Origin: JBDTSW01 sp963799815
GTDB lineage: Bacteria > Actinomycetota > Thermoleophilia > Solirubrobacterales > 70-9
NCBI GenBank assembly: GCA_963799815.1
Contig: CAWCYG010000005.1
Coordinates: forward strand, 62,001-126,000
Direction of reading: 5' to 3'
DNA: 64,000 nt
A program made the position numbers and the translations under genes. The first letter of the stretch is position 1. Every line of letters begins with the position of its first letter. Of the stretch, positions 52,702 through 62,505 are shown piece by piece. The notes under the pieces are model-generated. The model was not told the origin of the DNA and made no database searches. It saw nothing but the letters and a program-made list of their open reading frames with translations.

Positions 52702-54229
52702 CTACGGATCACGGCGGCCCCTGGGCTCGCGTGTGCAGATACTGCGTCTGCTCGCCGGGGGACCGATCGAGTCGAAGTCGGGCTGCTGCACGCAGGGGGT
52801 CGGGGTCGGGAGGTCGTCAGCGTGGAAGTTGCCGTCGCCTGGGCGGGGACATCGGCGTAGGCGAACTCGACGATGCGGTCGAACAGGCCTGCCGGGGAAG
52901 GCGCCCGCGTCCGCGGGATTGAGCTCGGCGTCGATGCCAGTGGCGCAGTGCCGTAGTCTCGAAGGAGTCGAGCCCGCCTGGGAGCTCAGGTCGATCCCGT
53001 CCGGCGCCAGGTAGGGGTTGGTGCGGTTCATCTGGAGCCTGTTGGGGAAAGCCGCCAGCACGTCCGGGTTCAGGACTGCCTCGGTGCGCAGCGATCTGTC
53101 CAGCAGCCAACGAGGCGTTCGACGCGGCGGCGAGGTTCGCGAACGTGGCGGTGACCTCGCGACGGTAGCGGCGCAGGCCCTCGAAGAGCGAGTTGAACTC
53201 GGCGAAGTAGGGGTCGACGCGCCTGAGCAGCGGACGCAGGTCGTCGTCGAGGAGGCGCCGTGTCGCCGGCAGGCCCGGCCGCGCGGCCGAGATCGTGCCG
53301 CGCAGCCCAACGAAGAACGCCTCGAGCTCGGGCGCGAGCTCGCCGAGCGCGATCAGGGTCGGGCTCAGCTCGCGTGCAGCCGGCCGGAGCTGCTGAACGA
53401 GCGGGTCGGTGTCGGCGGCGAACTCGTCGAGACGGATGAGCGTCGCCCGCGACTCCCGCAGGAACGTCGGGAAGATCGTGAAGATCTCTTCGAGCTCGGC
53501 GTTGCGCTGGGCCGTCGTCTGGAAGACCTCGTTCGAGTTCTCGATCAGGCCGCGGAGCTGGCCGCGGCGCTCGGAGAGCGCCTCGAAGACCTCGCCGCCG
53601 TCGCGCACCAGGCGCTGGACCGCGACGCGCTGCGTGTCGAGCACGCGGAGCGTGTCGTCGGCCTGCTCCGCGAACGGGTCGAGGCTGGCGATCGCCAGCG
53701 AGAGGTCGTCACCGCGGCCGCGCAGGGCGGCCGCCTGGCCCTGCATCCAGACCTGGAACGACTCCCGCGTGGGCTCGTCGAAAGCCTGGAAGATCTCGTC
53801 GAGCTGAACGGCGTCGGAGACCTGGGCCGCGTCGAGCTCACCGCCCTCGGGGATCGTTTCCGATGAGCCCTCGCTCGGCGTCAGCTCGACGTAGGTCTCG
53901 CCCAAGAGCGTCTTCTGCCTCAGCGTGGCCTGAGTTTCCACCGGCAGCGGGGCGTATGCCTCCTGGAGCTCGAGCTCCGCCACGGCCAGCCCCTCGTCGC
54001 CGAGCTCGATCGACTTCACCTTGCCGACGGACACTCCGGAGATGCGCACGTCGGATTCGGTAGCAAGCGTCGTCGCCTCGTCGAACGGGACCGAGATCCG
54101 GTAGCTCTCGGGCTTCAGCGGCACCGGCCCGCCGAAGGCGATCCACAGGAACAGGGCCAGGCCGAAGCACGAGATCGCGAAGCCGAGGGCGATCAGGATG
54201 CGGGTGACTGTCGGGCCCTGTTTCTGCAT
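52702..54229 (-). CDS. MCE/MlaD family protein 6 (MceF position), frame-interrupted at C-terminus
   Basis: ATG 54229 overlaps the previous gene's TGA. Residues 1-~375 are intact: an N-terminal membrane anchor (ILIALGFAISCFGLALFLWI), the MlaD/MCE domain (SYRISVPFDEATTLATESDV to TLLGETYVELTP), and a long helical region (ESFQVWMQGQAAALRGRG onward) characteristic of Mce tubes. After FANLAAASNAS (about 53100) the frame changes; DVLAAFPNRLQMNRTNPYLA and later FDSIGPPASRR continue in a second frame to about 52702. The family forms lipid-transport channels across the envelope. Confidence 0.82.
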
Positions 54230-55597
54230 CAGCCCGTCGGGTCGAGCGTGCAGAGCTCGCGGTTGGGGTCGGGGTCCTGATCGATGATTGCCCGAGGCCG
54301 GCACGCGGGTCAGCTGCTGCAGCGTCCGCAGCAGGCTGTTCTGGGGCGCGCTGAGCACGCCCTCCGCCAGTCCTGGCGGTGTTGCACGACTGCAGGATCA
54401 GCCCGCGGCGCAGCGGCCCATGGGCGTCCTGGAACGCGAACATCGAGTTCTGGTTGTGGTTGAGCCAGGCCAGCTAGAAGAGGTAGCCCTCCTGCTCCGC
54501 CGGGCGGGTTGAAGGCGAGGGAGTTGAAGAGCCTGTTGATCTCCGCGAGGGAGCTCGTCAGTGGCGGGGTCGCTTCGCTGAGGCCGTTCGCGGTGTCGAC
54601 CAGGGTTCGGATCGGCGCGCCGAACCTGCGCGGGTGAACGGGCGGATCTGGTCGCGGATCGGCGCCACGGTCTGGCGGAAGAAGGGGCGCGTCTCCCGCA
54701 GTGCCGGGCCCAGCGCCTTCGCGGAGGGGATCAGGCGCGCGGGAGGACGGCCCGAGTACCTCGGCGAACCGGTCGCCGCTCTCGAGCGCGCCTCGCGTGG
54801 CTGAAAGCGCCGGGGGCAGCTCCTGGAAGGTCTCGCGCAGCGAGGCCTCCTGATCAGCGAACGCCGCCGAGCGCCTCGTTCGAGCTGCTCACGAACTCGG
54901 CGAGCTGTGTGTCGCGGGCGCCGAGCTCCTCGCTCACCTTCTTGAAGTTGCTGATCGAGCGAGCGATGTTGGCCCGGCGCTTCGCGAGCCCCTTGGTGAT
55001 CTTGGCGAGATCCCGTGCCGTCGGCTCGAAGCGGCGCAGCACCGCCGAGAGCTCCTCGCCATTGGGGCCGATGCCGGTCGCACCGCCTTCGAGCAGAAGA
55101 ACGAGGTAATCCCGGGTGTCACGGTCGAGCGACTCGAGCAGCTGCTCGACCTGGGTGTTGCCCTCGGTGCCTGCCAGCGGCACCGTGTCGCCATCCCCGA
55201 GGAGCTCGCCCTCGCTGCCGGGGTCGAGCTCGACGCTCATGTCCTGCAGGCCGGTGCGGGGGCGCAGCAGCATCGTGGCGTCGGAATGGACGAGCTCCTC
55301 GTATTCGTCCTCGATCTCCATCGTCACGACCGCGTTGCCGTCCTCGAGCTCGACCTCCGTGATGTCGCCGACCTTGATCCCGGCGATGTTCACCGTCTGA
55401 CCCTGGCCCGGGGTGACCGCCTGGGCAGACTCGAACTCGCCCCGGAGCTCGAACGTGTCATCGCCCAGGATCGGCAGCCAGGACGGATACGGCTGCTGCT
55501 GCTGGGAGAGGATGTAGATGGTGATCGCGAGCCCGAAGATGGTCAGCGCAACGATCGCGACCACGTCCGGGAACCTGTCTTTGATCGCCTTCGTCAT
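54229..55597 (-). CDS. MCE/MlaD family protein 5 (MceE position), frame-interrupted
   Basis: ATG 55597 gives a membrane anchor (VVAIVALTIFGLAITIYILS), a full MlaD domain (ELRGEFESAQAVTPGQGQTV to LQDMSVELDPGSEG), and the helical Mce region to EALGG (about 54855). The rest is legible only in other frames: ETFQELPPALSATRGALES, IRTLVDTANGLSEATPPLTS, NQNSMFAFQDAHGPLRRGLI, ending ELCTLDPTG and a TGA shared with the next ATG. At least four single-base changes are needed. The TGATG overlap with the next gene survives. Confidence 0.8.
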
Positions 55598-57075
55598 GGG
55601 CGTGGTGAGGTCGGGGGGCGCGACGGCGCCGGCGGGGCCGTTGACGTTGGGGACCGGCGTTCGTATGGCAGGGGACGTCAGTCCGGAACGGGGGCTGCTC
55701 ACCGGGGACGACGGCGGGCTGGACGCCGTCCGGCGCCTCGATCGCATTGCCCCAGACTTCGGGTGTTGCCGGGGGCGTGTCGTGGCCGTGTTGTCGGCGC
55801 TGCACCAAGACGGGACCGCCGCCGGTCTGCAGGCGCTGGAACGGGCCATTGCCGTCGAAGCCCTGGATCTCGCCGGCGAGGCTGACGAGGCCGAAGAGGA
55901 ACTCGTTGAAGTTGGGCTGGCCGCTGGCAAAGGCGTCCGTGACCACGATGCTGCCGGTCGGCTCGAGGACCTCCGAGCGCGCACCGGCCGAGCTTGGTGA
56001 GCTCGGGGAAGAGGTCAAGCGAGTGTTGGCGGTCCGGGCCAGCGGTGCGGCCGAGTCGCCGAGCAGTCGAGCCAGCCCTCCTAGCTCCTCGTCGCGCAGG
56101 AGCAGGTTGGCCTGATCGAGCCATGGGCCGGACGCCTTGATCGTCCCTGGCAGCTCGCGGACGCTGGGCTCGAGCTCACGCGCCAGCGCGCGCAGCGGCG
56201 GCAGCGAGTCGCTCAGCTTGCGAAGCGTCGGCTCGCCCTGCTCGAGCGTCGGAGCCAGCTCCCTGAAGGTCGCGGAGACATTGGCCTGCTCGGTCGCGAG
56301 CGCCCCCATGGTCGTGTTGAAGTTGCGAGATCAGGCCTTGGAGGTCGGCCTCACGACCCTGGAGCTTTGCGAGCGTGTCGCGTTGTGCCCTGATCAGCTT
56401 GGAGAGGTCGTGTGGCTTCTCGCCGAGCAGCGCCTCGTTCACGATGGCGGTGTCGCGTCCGGCGGGGCCGCCGTAGGCAAAGGTGTCGTTCAGCGACTCG
56501 CTCGCCGACTCGCCCTTGACGTCCTCGTCCTGGTCGCGATCGTCCTCGGGAGTGGGCTGATAGGTGAGCGCGGTGCCGTAGCCCGTAAGGAGCAGCTGAA
56601 GGTCCTCACGTGAGTCGGACTGCAGCGCGGTCAGGACCTCGTCGAGCTGGACGGCGGTGGTGGTCTGGGCGATGGTGATGTCGCCGCCGTCGGGGAGCTC
56701 GGGAGCGCTGGGACTGCCGGGCTTCAGGTCGAGGAAGAAGTTGCCCTCGAGGAAGAGGCGCGGCCGGATCTCCAGCTGGGCATCCTCGTGAATCGGCTGC
56801 CCGTCCTCATCGACCGTGAAGGTCACATCGACCGCGTCGCCGTTCGCCTCGACCTCGGTGACCTCACCGACGTTGACGCCCGCGATCCGCACCGGCGAGC
56901 TTGAGCGCAGCGGTCGCCACATTCTCGAAGCGTGGCGTGGAGCTCGTAGCCGTCGCCGCCGAACGGGAGCTCCTTCGTGTAGGCGAGGTAGCTGCCCGAC
57001 GGCGAGGACGAACACCAGCACTGCGCCCCAGACCCAGTTGGAGACGCGCGGCTCGTGTCGGACAGCGCGGCTCAT
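55594..57075 (-). CDS. MCE/MlaD family protein 4 (MceD position), frame-interrupted
   Basis: ATG 57075 begins MSRAVRHEPRVSNWVWGAVL with an anchor segment; two frame changes follow near 56990-56890 where SYLAYTKELPFGGDGYELHA then ENVATAALKLA are legible. The MlaD core and helical region are in one frame (SPVRIAGVNVGEVTEV, LDLKPGSPSAPELPDG, IRAQRDTLAKLQGREADL). Near 56330 the frame changes again to NFNTTMGALATEQANVSATF and continues with breaks near 56020, ending about 55594. It shows overlapping stop/start with the next gene. Confidence 0.78.
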
Positions 57076-58491
57076 CCCTGGTCCTCCGTGCCGGTTCCCT
57101 GGTTGCCGGGCACGTTGCCGATCACCTGCTCTTCCTGGATGTAGCCCTCGTTGCCGGCCTCGCACTCGAACTCCTGGCCGGGGGCTGCAGTGTTCGGGTA
57201 GGGGTTGTAGTGAAGGAAGTTGCGCTCAGGCGGACTTATGGCCGGTCCGTTGGCAGGGCTCGAGGAGGGATGCTCTCGTTATTGGGCCCGTCGGGGGTCC
57301 CTGCTTGATAAAGAAGCGAGCCCAGGTCCCGCTCCCGTCTGCCCGCCGAGAGAGCCTGTTGACCATTGCGCAGGAGCAACGCCGGGTAGTTGCAGACGGT
57401 CTGCGACGGCGTGAAGAAGTTGAGCGTGGGCCGAAGTGTGGTGACGGTCTCGCGGAGGCGGTCGATGCCGTCGCGCGCGCCGGCGTCATCGTTCAGTCGC
57501 CGCAGCGCGGCGGCGGTCGGTGCAAGCTGGTTGTTCAGCTCGGGAGAGTCCCGTAGGACCGGGGCTCCGACCTCGAGCGCGGACGCGATCGTCGGCGCGT
57601 TGGCCCGCAGGGAGGCGATACCCGGGCGCAGGTCGGCAAAGAGCGCTGCGCTGTGATCGAGGAACGGACGGATGCGCGGCAGCACCTCGGTGCCGGTGTC
57701 CGAGCGTCGGCACGCTCTCGGAGATCGTGTCCTGGATGAAGGGCCGCGCCACGTTCGACAGTGACGTGAAAGTGGTGTCGAGAGCGACGAACATGTCGCC
57801 CTGCTGCGCCGCCACGGGGGCGACCTCGGCGGCCGTGTCGCTGAGCGCGGAGAAGAACCGGCCGAGCTTGGTGTCGCGGTCCGCGAGGTTGGTCATGACC
57901 CGCTCGAGCCGCGGGAGCAGCGGTCTCAGGCGACCGATCGCAGAGTTGAGCGTCGGCCCGCGGCCGGCGAGCGCGTTGCCGAACTCCACGAGGTTGGCCT
58001 GGATCGCAACTCGCGTCGGCTCGTCGAAGGTGTTCAGGACCTGATCGATGTCCACCGGCTCGGTCTCGGCCGCGCTGAGCGGCATGATCGGCTCCAGCCG
58101 GGTAGCCCTCCGAGGAGGTGCCACGTGAGATCTCGAGGTACTTCAGGCCCAATGCCGAGCGTGCGCGAACGAGGATCGTCGAGTCCGTCGGAAGCGGCTC
58201 CACCTCGGAGTCGAGCGAGAGGTCGAGCTTCGCCGAGACGCTGCCGTCCTCGTGTGAGATCGGCTCGACGTCCTCGACGACGCCCACCCGCACGCCCCCG
58301 ATTCGCACCTCGTTGCCGGGGAGCAGCGTGTTCGCGTCCGACACCTGCGCCGAGATTCGGTATGTGGGAACGAACGGCAGACCGTTGTTGGCGTTGTAGG
58401 CGAGGAAAACCGCCAGGATCGCGATCAGCACCGTGACGGCGCCGACCATGACCGGGCTGGCAGCAAGCCTGGAGACGGCGCCGCCCCTCAT
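57072..58491 (-). CDS. MCE/MlaD family protein 3 (MceC position), frame-interrupted
   Basis: ATG 58491 starts an anchor (MVGAVTVLIAILAVFLAYNA) and MlaD domain (TYRISAQVSDANTLLPGNEV to LGLKYLEISRGTS). The frame shifts near 58100; the helical part continues as LNTFDEPTRVAIQANLVEFG and TLNSAIGRLRPLLPRLERVM, shifts near 57700 to PRIRPFLDHSAALFADLRPG, and again near 57240 to ERNFLHYNPYPNTAAPGQEF, ending GTGTEDQG with TGA overlapping the next ATG. Such an NPYPNTAAPG tail is common at Mce protein ends. Confidence 0.8.
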
Positions 58492-60044
58492 CGGCTCGTC
58501 CCCTCACCGCTCTGCGGGGACTTGCGGGCTCCGGCCCGAGCAGATAGTCCAGCAGGAACTCGACTGTCCTGAAGTGGCCTCGGTCTCTTGATCCGGCCGG
58601 CGCAGGATCTTCGGGCACCCCGATCGCATCGCGCGCATCGTCCTTGCCTTCGGCGCCTCTCGACTTGCGCCGGTGTCCTGCCGTTTCATCCGGCGGTCGG
58701 TTGTCCCGCTGCACCTGTGTGAGGACTTCGGATCGCCGCTGCACTCGAGCTCGACGTCGGTGTTCCACCTGGCCGCGCAGGTCGAGCCCGCCACCTCCAG
58801 CTAACGCGACCTCGTAGTTGAAGCAGTTGTTGAATGGGAGCGTCCCGCGCAGGAAGTGGCCGAGGCTGTCGAACGGCGTTGACCGCGCCCGAGAGGTTGT
58901 AGATCAGGCGCGTCGAGGTACTCGATAGCCGTCGTGCTGACGAAGGTTGGTGAGCAGGGTGTTGAGCGTCCGCGCGACAGGCCGCGTTTCGTCTGCGAGG
59001 TCCGCGATCTGGCGCAGTACCGGCTGAGAGGCGACGAGGTCGGGGCCCGGCTGCATCGGCGGCACGGCCGAGCGATCTGAGCGAGACGGTAGCGCCCCGG
59101 GAGAACGGGCCGAGCGCGGTGTTGATCCGGGTCAGGTCGGGACCGGCGGCGCCCAGGTCCGCGAGGACCGGCGTCGACTGCTCGTTGAACTCGTCGAGCT
59201 CGAGCATCGTCAGCCGCAGCTCGCGGAGGAAGCCCGGGAGCTTTTGAATCTGGGCCTCGAGGTCCTCGCGGCGCTCCGCCGTCGCCGCGGCCGTGACGGC
59301 GGCCTCGTTGATGAAGTTCCCGATGTTGTCGCGCTTCGATGCGAGCGGCTGCAGCACCTGGTCGCCGTCGCGGGCAAGGGACGCGAGCTTCTTGTTCTGC
59401 TTGGCGAGGATCGCCAGGACCTCGTCGGTCTGCTCCAGGGCCGGATTGGCGCGCCGGATCACCGCGTCGAGGTCTTCGCCCCGAGCCGCGAAGGCGGCGC
59501 CAAGGTCGTTCAGGATCAGGCGGAGGCGGTCCGGATAGGGCTCGCGCATGATGTTGTTGACGAGGTCGATGTCGACGGCCTTGCCGTTCGACTCGATCGG
59601 CAGCAGGTACTGGCCCTCGCCGGTCTCACCCTCCTCGATCGGCTCGATCGCCGGCGGCGGCTCGGTGCCGGCTGCGCGCGGCTGCGTGACCCGGCACTCG
59701 ACGAACTTCTCGCCGAGCAGCGACTGCGGCCGGATGAAGCACTCGGCGTCGTCGCGGAAGTTCTGGAAGGCGGGATCGTCGATTCGCATCACGACGACGG
59801 CCTTGCCGGGCTCCGGGCTGCCGTCGGCGTGGGCCGCCTCGTCGACGCCCGTTACCTCGACCTCGGTGATCTCGCCCACCTTGGCGCCGGCGATGCGAAC
59901 CTCCTCGCCGGGCACCAGGAAACCGCCGTTGTCGAAGATCGCGCGAACCTCGTATTCGCCCTCGTCGCCCCCCGCGGCGGAGCCGAAGACGACCAGCACC
60001 ACGGCGGTGATGAGGATGGCGGCTATCGCCGCGATGCGCCTCAT
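58488..60044 (-). CDS. MCE/MlaD family protein 2 (MceB position), frame-interrupted at C-terminus
   Basis: ATG 60044 overlaps the TGA of gene 1. About 320 residues are intact: anchor (IAAIAAILITAVVLVVFGSA), MlaD domain with an insertion (NGGFLVPGEEVRIAGAKVGE to QSLLGEKFVECRVTQP), and the helical region (ILNDLGAAFAARGEDLDAVI). After SRGATVSLRSLG (about 59070) the frame changes several times: QPGPDLVASQPVLRQIADLA, RLIYNLSGAVN, HFLRGTLPFNNCFNYEVAL, then FLLDYLLGPEP before the TGA shared with the next ATG. Confidence 0.8.
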
Positions 60045-61459
60045 GGGGCCGTCACCGGGAGCACCATGTCGGCCGGATCGCAGGCTCGCGGCGTCGGCGC
60101 CACCCGCGATTGGTGGGTCCACGAACGGGGTCGAGTCGTCCTCGGCCACCTGCGAGGCGGCGCCGGGACAGCGCAGGAAGCCGGTGTCGTCGAAGGCGTC
60201 CCCGGGTCCCGCGTAGGTCTCGAACGCCGGATCGGAGTCGACGAAGAAGTCGAACATGTCCTCGGGCTGGTCGAACATCGGCTCGAGCTCGTCGGTCGCG
60301 CTCGTGTAGGAGAACGCCCCCGTTGCAGTCGGAACAGACCCGCAGCGTAGTGGCCCTGACCGTCGTAGTAGGCCGCTATCTGCCCGAGCTTTCCTACGGC
60401 GGAGAAGATGTCCGGCGAGTAGGCGCGAGCCAGCTCAACCTCGTCCTGGGTCCGTTCATGGCCTGGATCTGCTCTCGAGAGGCATCCTCGGCCTTCGCCT
60501 GAACGCGCGGGGCGAGGCGCAGGACATCCGTCAGGTCGTTGTTGGGCCCGGGCGTCGCGATGGCGATGCGCAGGTCGGTTACCACCGGCACCGCGCGCTG
60601 GGCGAACGGACGGAGATCCCGCAGGAACGCGGGCAGGTCGCGCGTGGCCTTCTTCGAGGTCTCGACCAGCGGGTCGAGGTCGTCGAGCGCGGCGCGCAGG
60701 TTCACGAACGTCGTGTTGCCCTGGCGCATGAAGGGCGGCAGGGCCGCGAGCGAGCGATCGAGCGCCTCGTTCTCGGCCGCGATCGCGCCCAGCGCCGTGT
60801 TCGCGTTCTCGGTCAGCGCGGATAGCTCGGTGCGCTTTTGCGCAACGGCGCCGAGGATGTCTGCGCCGGAGGTCGAGGAACTCCGTGAAGACGCGCTGGT
60901 CGCGGTTTACCTCCGCCAGCAGCCGCTCCGTGGACTGCAGCGAGGGCGCGAAGTACTTATACGAGGCGCGGGCCCCCTCCGTGTTGCCGGAGTAGACGGT
61001 CGCCGAGCCCTGGATCACCTCCTGGAGCCCTGCGCGCGTCTCCTCGTCGAGTGTGGCGAAGAGCTGGTCGAGGTCGACCGGCGCCGTGGTCTCGCCGCGC
61101 GTGAGCGTGGCTCCGTCGGCCAGCTCGGGGGCGCTGTTCGGCCCTGGTGAGAGTGAGACGTAGCGGTTGGCGATCCCCGAAAGCGACGTGGAGCGGATGA
61201 CGGCGGTGGTCCCCTCGTGGAGCGGCTCGTCGACGCTGATCTCGACCTCGGCGAGCCCGTCGTCGGTGAGGGTCAGATCGTCGACCTTGCCGACCGACTG
61301 ACCCCCCACGAGGACCTCGTTGCCCTTGACGAGCTGGCCGCCCGTCTCGAACTGGACCCTGTAGCTATGGCCGCTGTCGCCGGCGGTGAGCAGGACGTAG
61401 CCGACGAGGACGACGCCCACGACCAAGGCGACCACCGCGACGGCGCGGGTAGCCCTCAC
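60041..61459 (-). CDS. MCE/MlaD family protein 1 (MceA position), frame-interrupted
   Basis: GTG 61459 has GAGAGAGGG eight bases upstream. The anchor (VVALVVGVVLVGYVLLTAG) and MlaD domain (SYRVQFETGGQLVKGNEVLV to GIANRYVSLSPG) are intact, as is the start of the helical region to FTEFL (about 60875). Further family-like sequence appears in other frames: GNTTFVNLRAALDDLDPLVE, AYSPDIFSAVGKLGQIAAYY, VCSDCNGG, MFDQPEDMFDFFVDSDPAFE. At least five single-base changes are needed. It is first of six consecutive mce genes; no YrbE-type permease lies upstream. Confidence 0.82.
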   Translation of the reverse strand: MRATRAVAVVALVVGVVLVGYVLLTAGDSGHSYRVQFETGGQLVKGNEVLVGGQSVGKVDDLTLTDDGLAEVEISVDEPLHEGTTAVIRSTSLSGIANRYVSLSPGPNSAPELADGATLTRGETTAPVDLDQLFATLDEETRAGLQEVIQGSATVYSGNTEGARASYKYFAPSLQSTERLLAEVNRDQRVFTEFLDLRRRHPRRRCAKAHRAIRADREREHGAGRDRGRERGARSLARGPAALHAPGQHDVREPARRARRPRPAGRDLEEGHARPARVPAGSPSVRPARGAGGNRPAHRHRDARAQQRPDGCPAPRPARSGEGRGCLSRADPGHERTQDEVELARAYSPDIFSAVGKLGQIAAYYDGQGHYAAGLFRLQRGRSPTRARPTSSSRCSTSPRTCSTSSSTPIRRSRPTRDPGTPSTTPASCAVPAPPRRWPRTTRPRSWTHQSRVAPTPRACDPADMVLPVTAP

Positions 61460-61680
61460 CCGATTCCCTCTCTCAACGATGCTCTCCTGGCCGGCTTCAA
61501 CCGGAGTACCCGCGACCTTCTCCTATTCGTGTCCGCGGCTGGGCCTCTTGCCCGATGGGGGGAGAGGTCCATCCCCTGACCGGCCGAGAAGAGCTCCTCG
61601 GCGACTCACACATATCTCCGAAGCGATGCTATCCGCTCCCAGAGCGGACTGGCCGTCCGCCGATTAGGCGCGGATTAAGG
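61460..61680 (-). promoter_or_regulatory. 221-base leader/promoter region of the mce gene set
   Basis: The gap separates the rsmI stop from the first mce gene on the same strand, in an otherwise tightly packed region, so the mce promoter is probably here. A TAGCAT hexamer (minus, about 61632-61627) fits TANNNT but has no clear -35. The Shine-Dalgarno GAGAGAGGG lies near 61468-61476. No small gene is convincing. Confidence 0.45.
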
Positions 61681-62505
61681 CTAAATCCGGGGTTCACGGC
61701 CCGTCAGGCCCTTGTACAGATCGTTGGCCCGCGTGCCCGTGAGCGCGGCCACGACTCCGGCGGCCGCGCGCGGTCGCGCGCCCGCCTGCACGAGCCGCCG
61801 CAGAGCGTCGACCGCGAACGCGGTATCGGGGCTTGTCGCGGGCGAGGCGGCGGCCGCGATCACGACCACGATCTCGCCCTTCACGTCGCCGCGGAACTGG
61901 CGGGCGAGATCGGAGAGCGAGCCGCGCGCGATCTCCTCGTGGAGCTTCGTGAGCTCGCGGCAAACGGCGGCGGGACGGTCGGGCGCGAGCGCGGCGAGCG
62001 CGGCCAGCGAGTCGGGAAGGCGCCTCGGTGACTCGAAGGCCACGACCGTCTCGGCCGAAGCGAGGACGCGCTCGAGCTCACCCGCGCGCCTGGGCAGGAA
62101 ACCCTCGAAGCGCCACCTGCTTGGCGGCAGCCCGGAAGCCACGAGGGCCGTGGTGACGGCCGAGGGACCTGGAAGGACCTCAACGTCCAGGGCGCGCTCG
62201 AGGCAGGTGTTGATCAGGCGGTAGCCAGGATCCGAGATCACGGGCGTGCCGGCGTCGGTCACAAGGGCGACGCGCGCCCCACGTTCGATCTGCTGGGCGA
62301 TCTGCACCGCGCGCTCGGCCTCGTTGCCCTCGTGATTCGAGACGAGGCGCGGGCGCGGGAGCTCGAGCCGCTCGTAGAGCAGGCCGGCCCGGCGGGTGTC
62401 CTCGCAGGCGACGAGATCCGCGTCGGCGAGCGCCTGCCGCACCCGTGGGCTGAGGTCCGACATGTTCCCGATCGGCGTCGGGCAGACGGTGAGGCGGCCC
62501 GCCAT
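61681..62505 (-). CDS. rsmI: 16S rRNA 2'-O-ribose C1402 methyltransferase RsmI
   Basis: The 274-residue protein has the tetrapyrrole-methylase fold of RsmI: LTVCPTPIGNMSDLSPRV, CEDTRRAGLL, ALVTDAGTPVISDPGYRLI, VLPGPSAVTTALVASGLP and FEGFLPRR. It methylates the ribose of C1402 in the decoding centre using SAM. Length is normal. Its ATG overlaps the ROK gene TGA (TGATG), so the two are co-translated. Confidence 0.96.
   Translation of the reverse strand: MAGRLTVCPTPIGNMSDLSPRVRQALADADLVACEDTRRAGLLYERLELPRPRLVSNHEGNEAERAVQIAQQIERGARVALVTDAGTPVISDPGYRLINTCLERALDVEVLPGPSAVTTALVASGLPPSRWRFEGFLPRRAGELERVLASAETVVAFESPRRLPDSLAALAALAPDRPAAVCRELTKLHEEIARGSLSDLARQFRGDVKGEIVVVIAAAASPATSPDTAFAVDALRRLVQAGARPRAAAGVVAALTGTRANDLYKGLTGREPRI

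Noticed and set aside
49300..60900. Treating the whole interval as a genuine pseudogene island
   Set aside because: An essential gene (metG) is included, start/stop overlaps are preserved, and only single-base changes are needed; sequence error fits better without read data.
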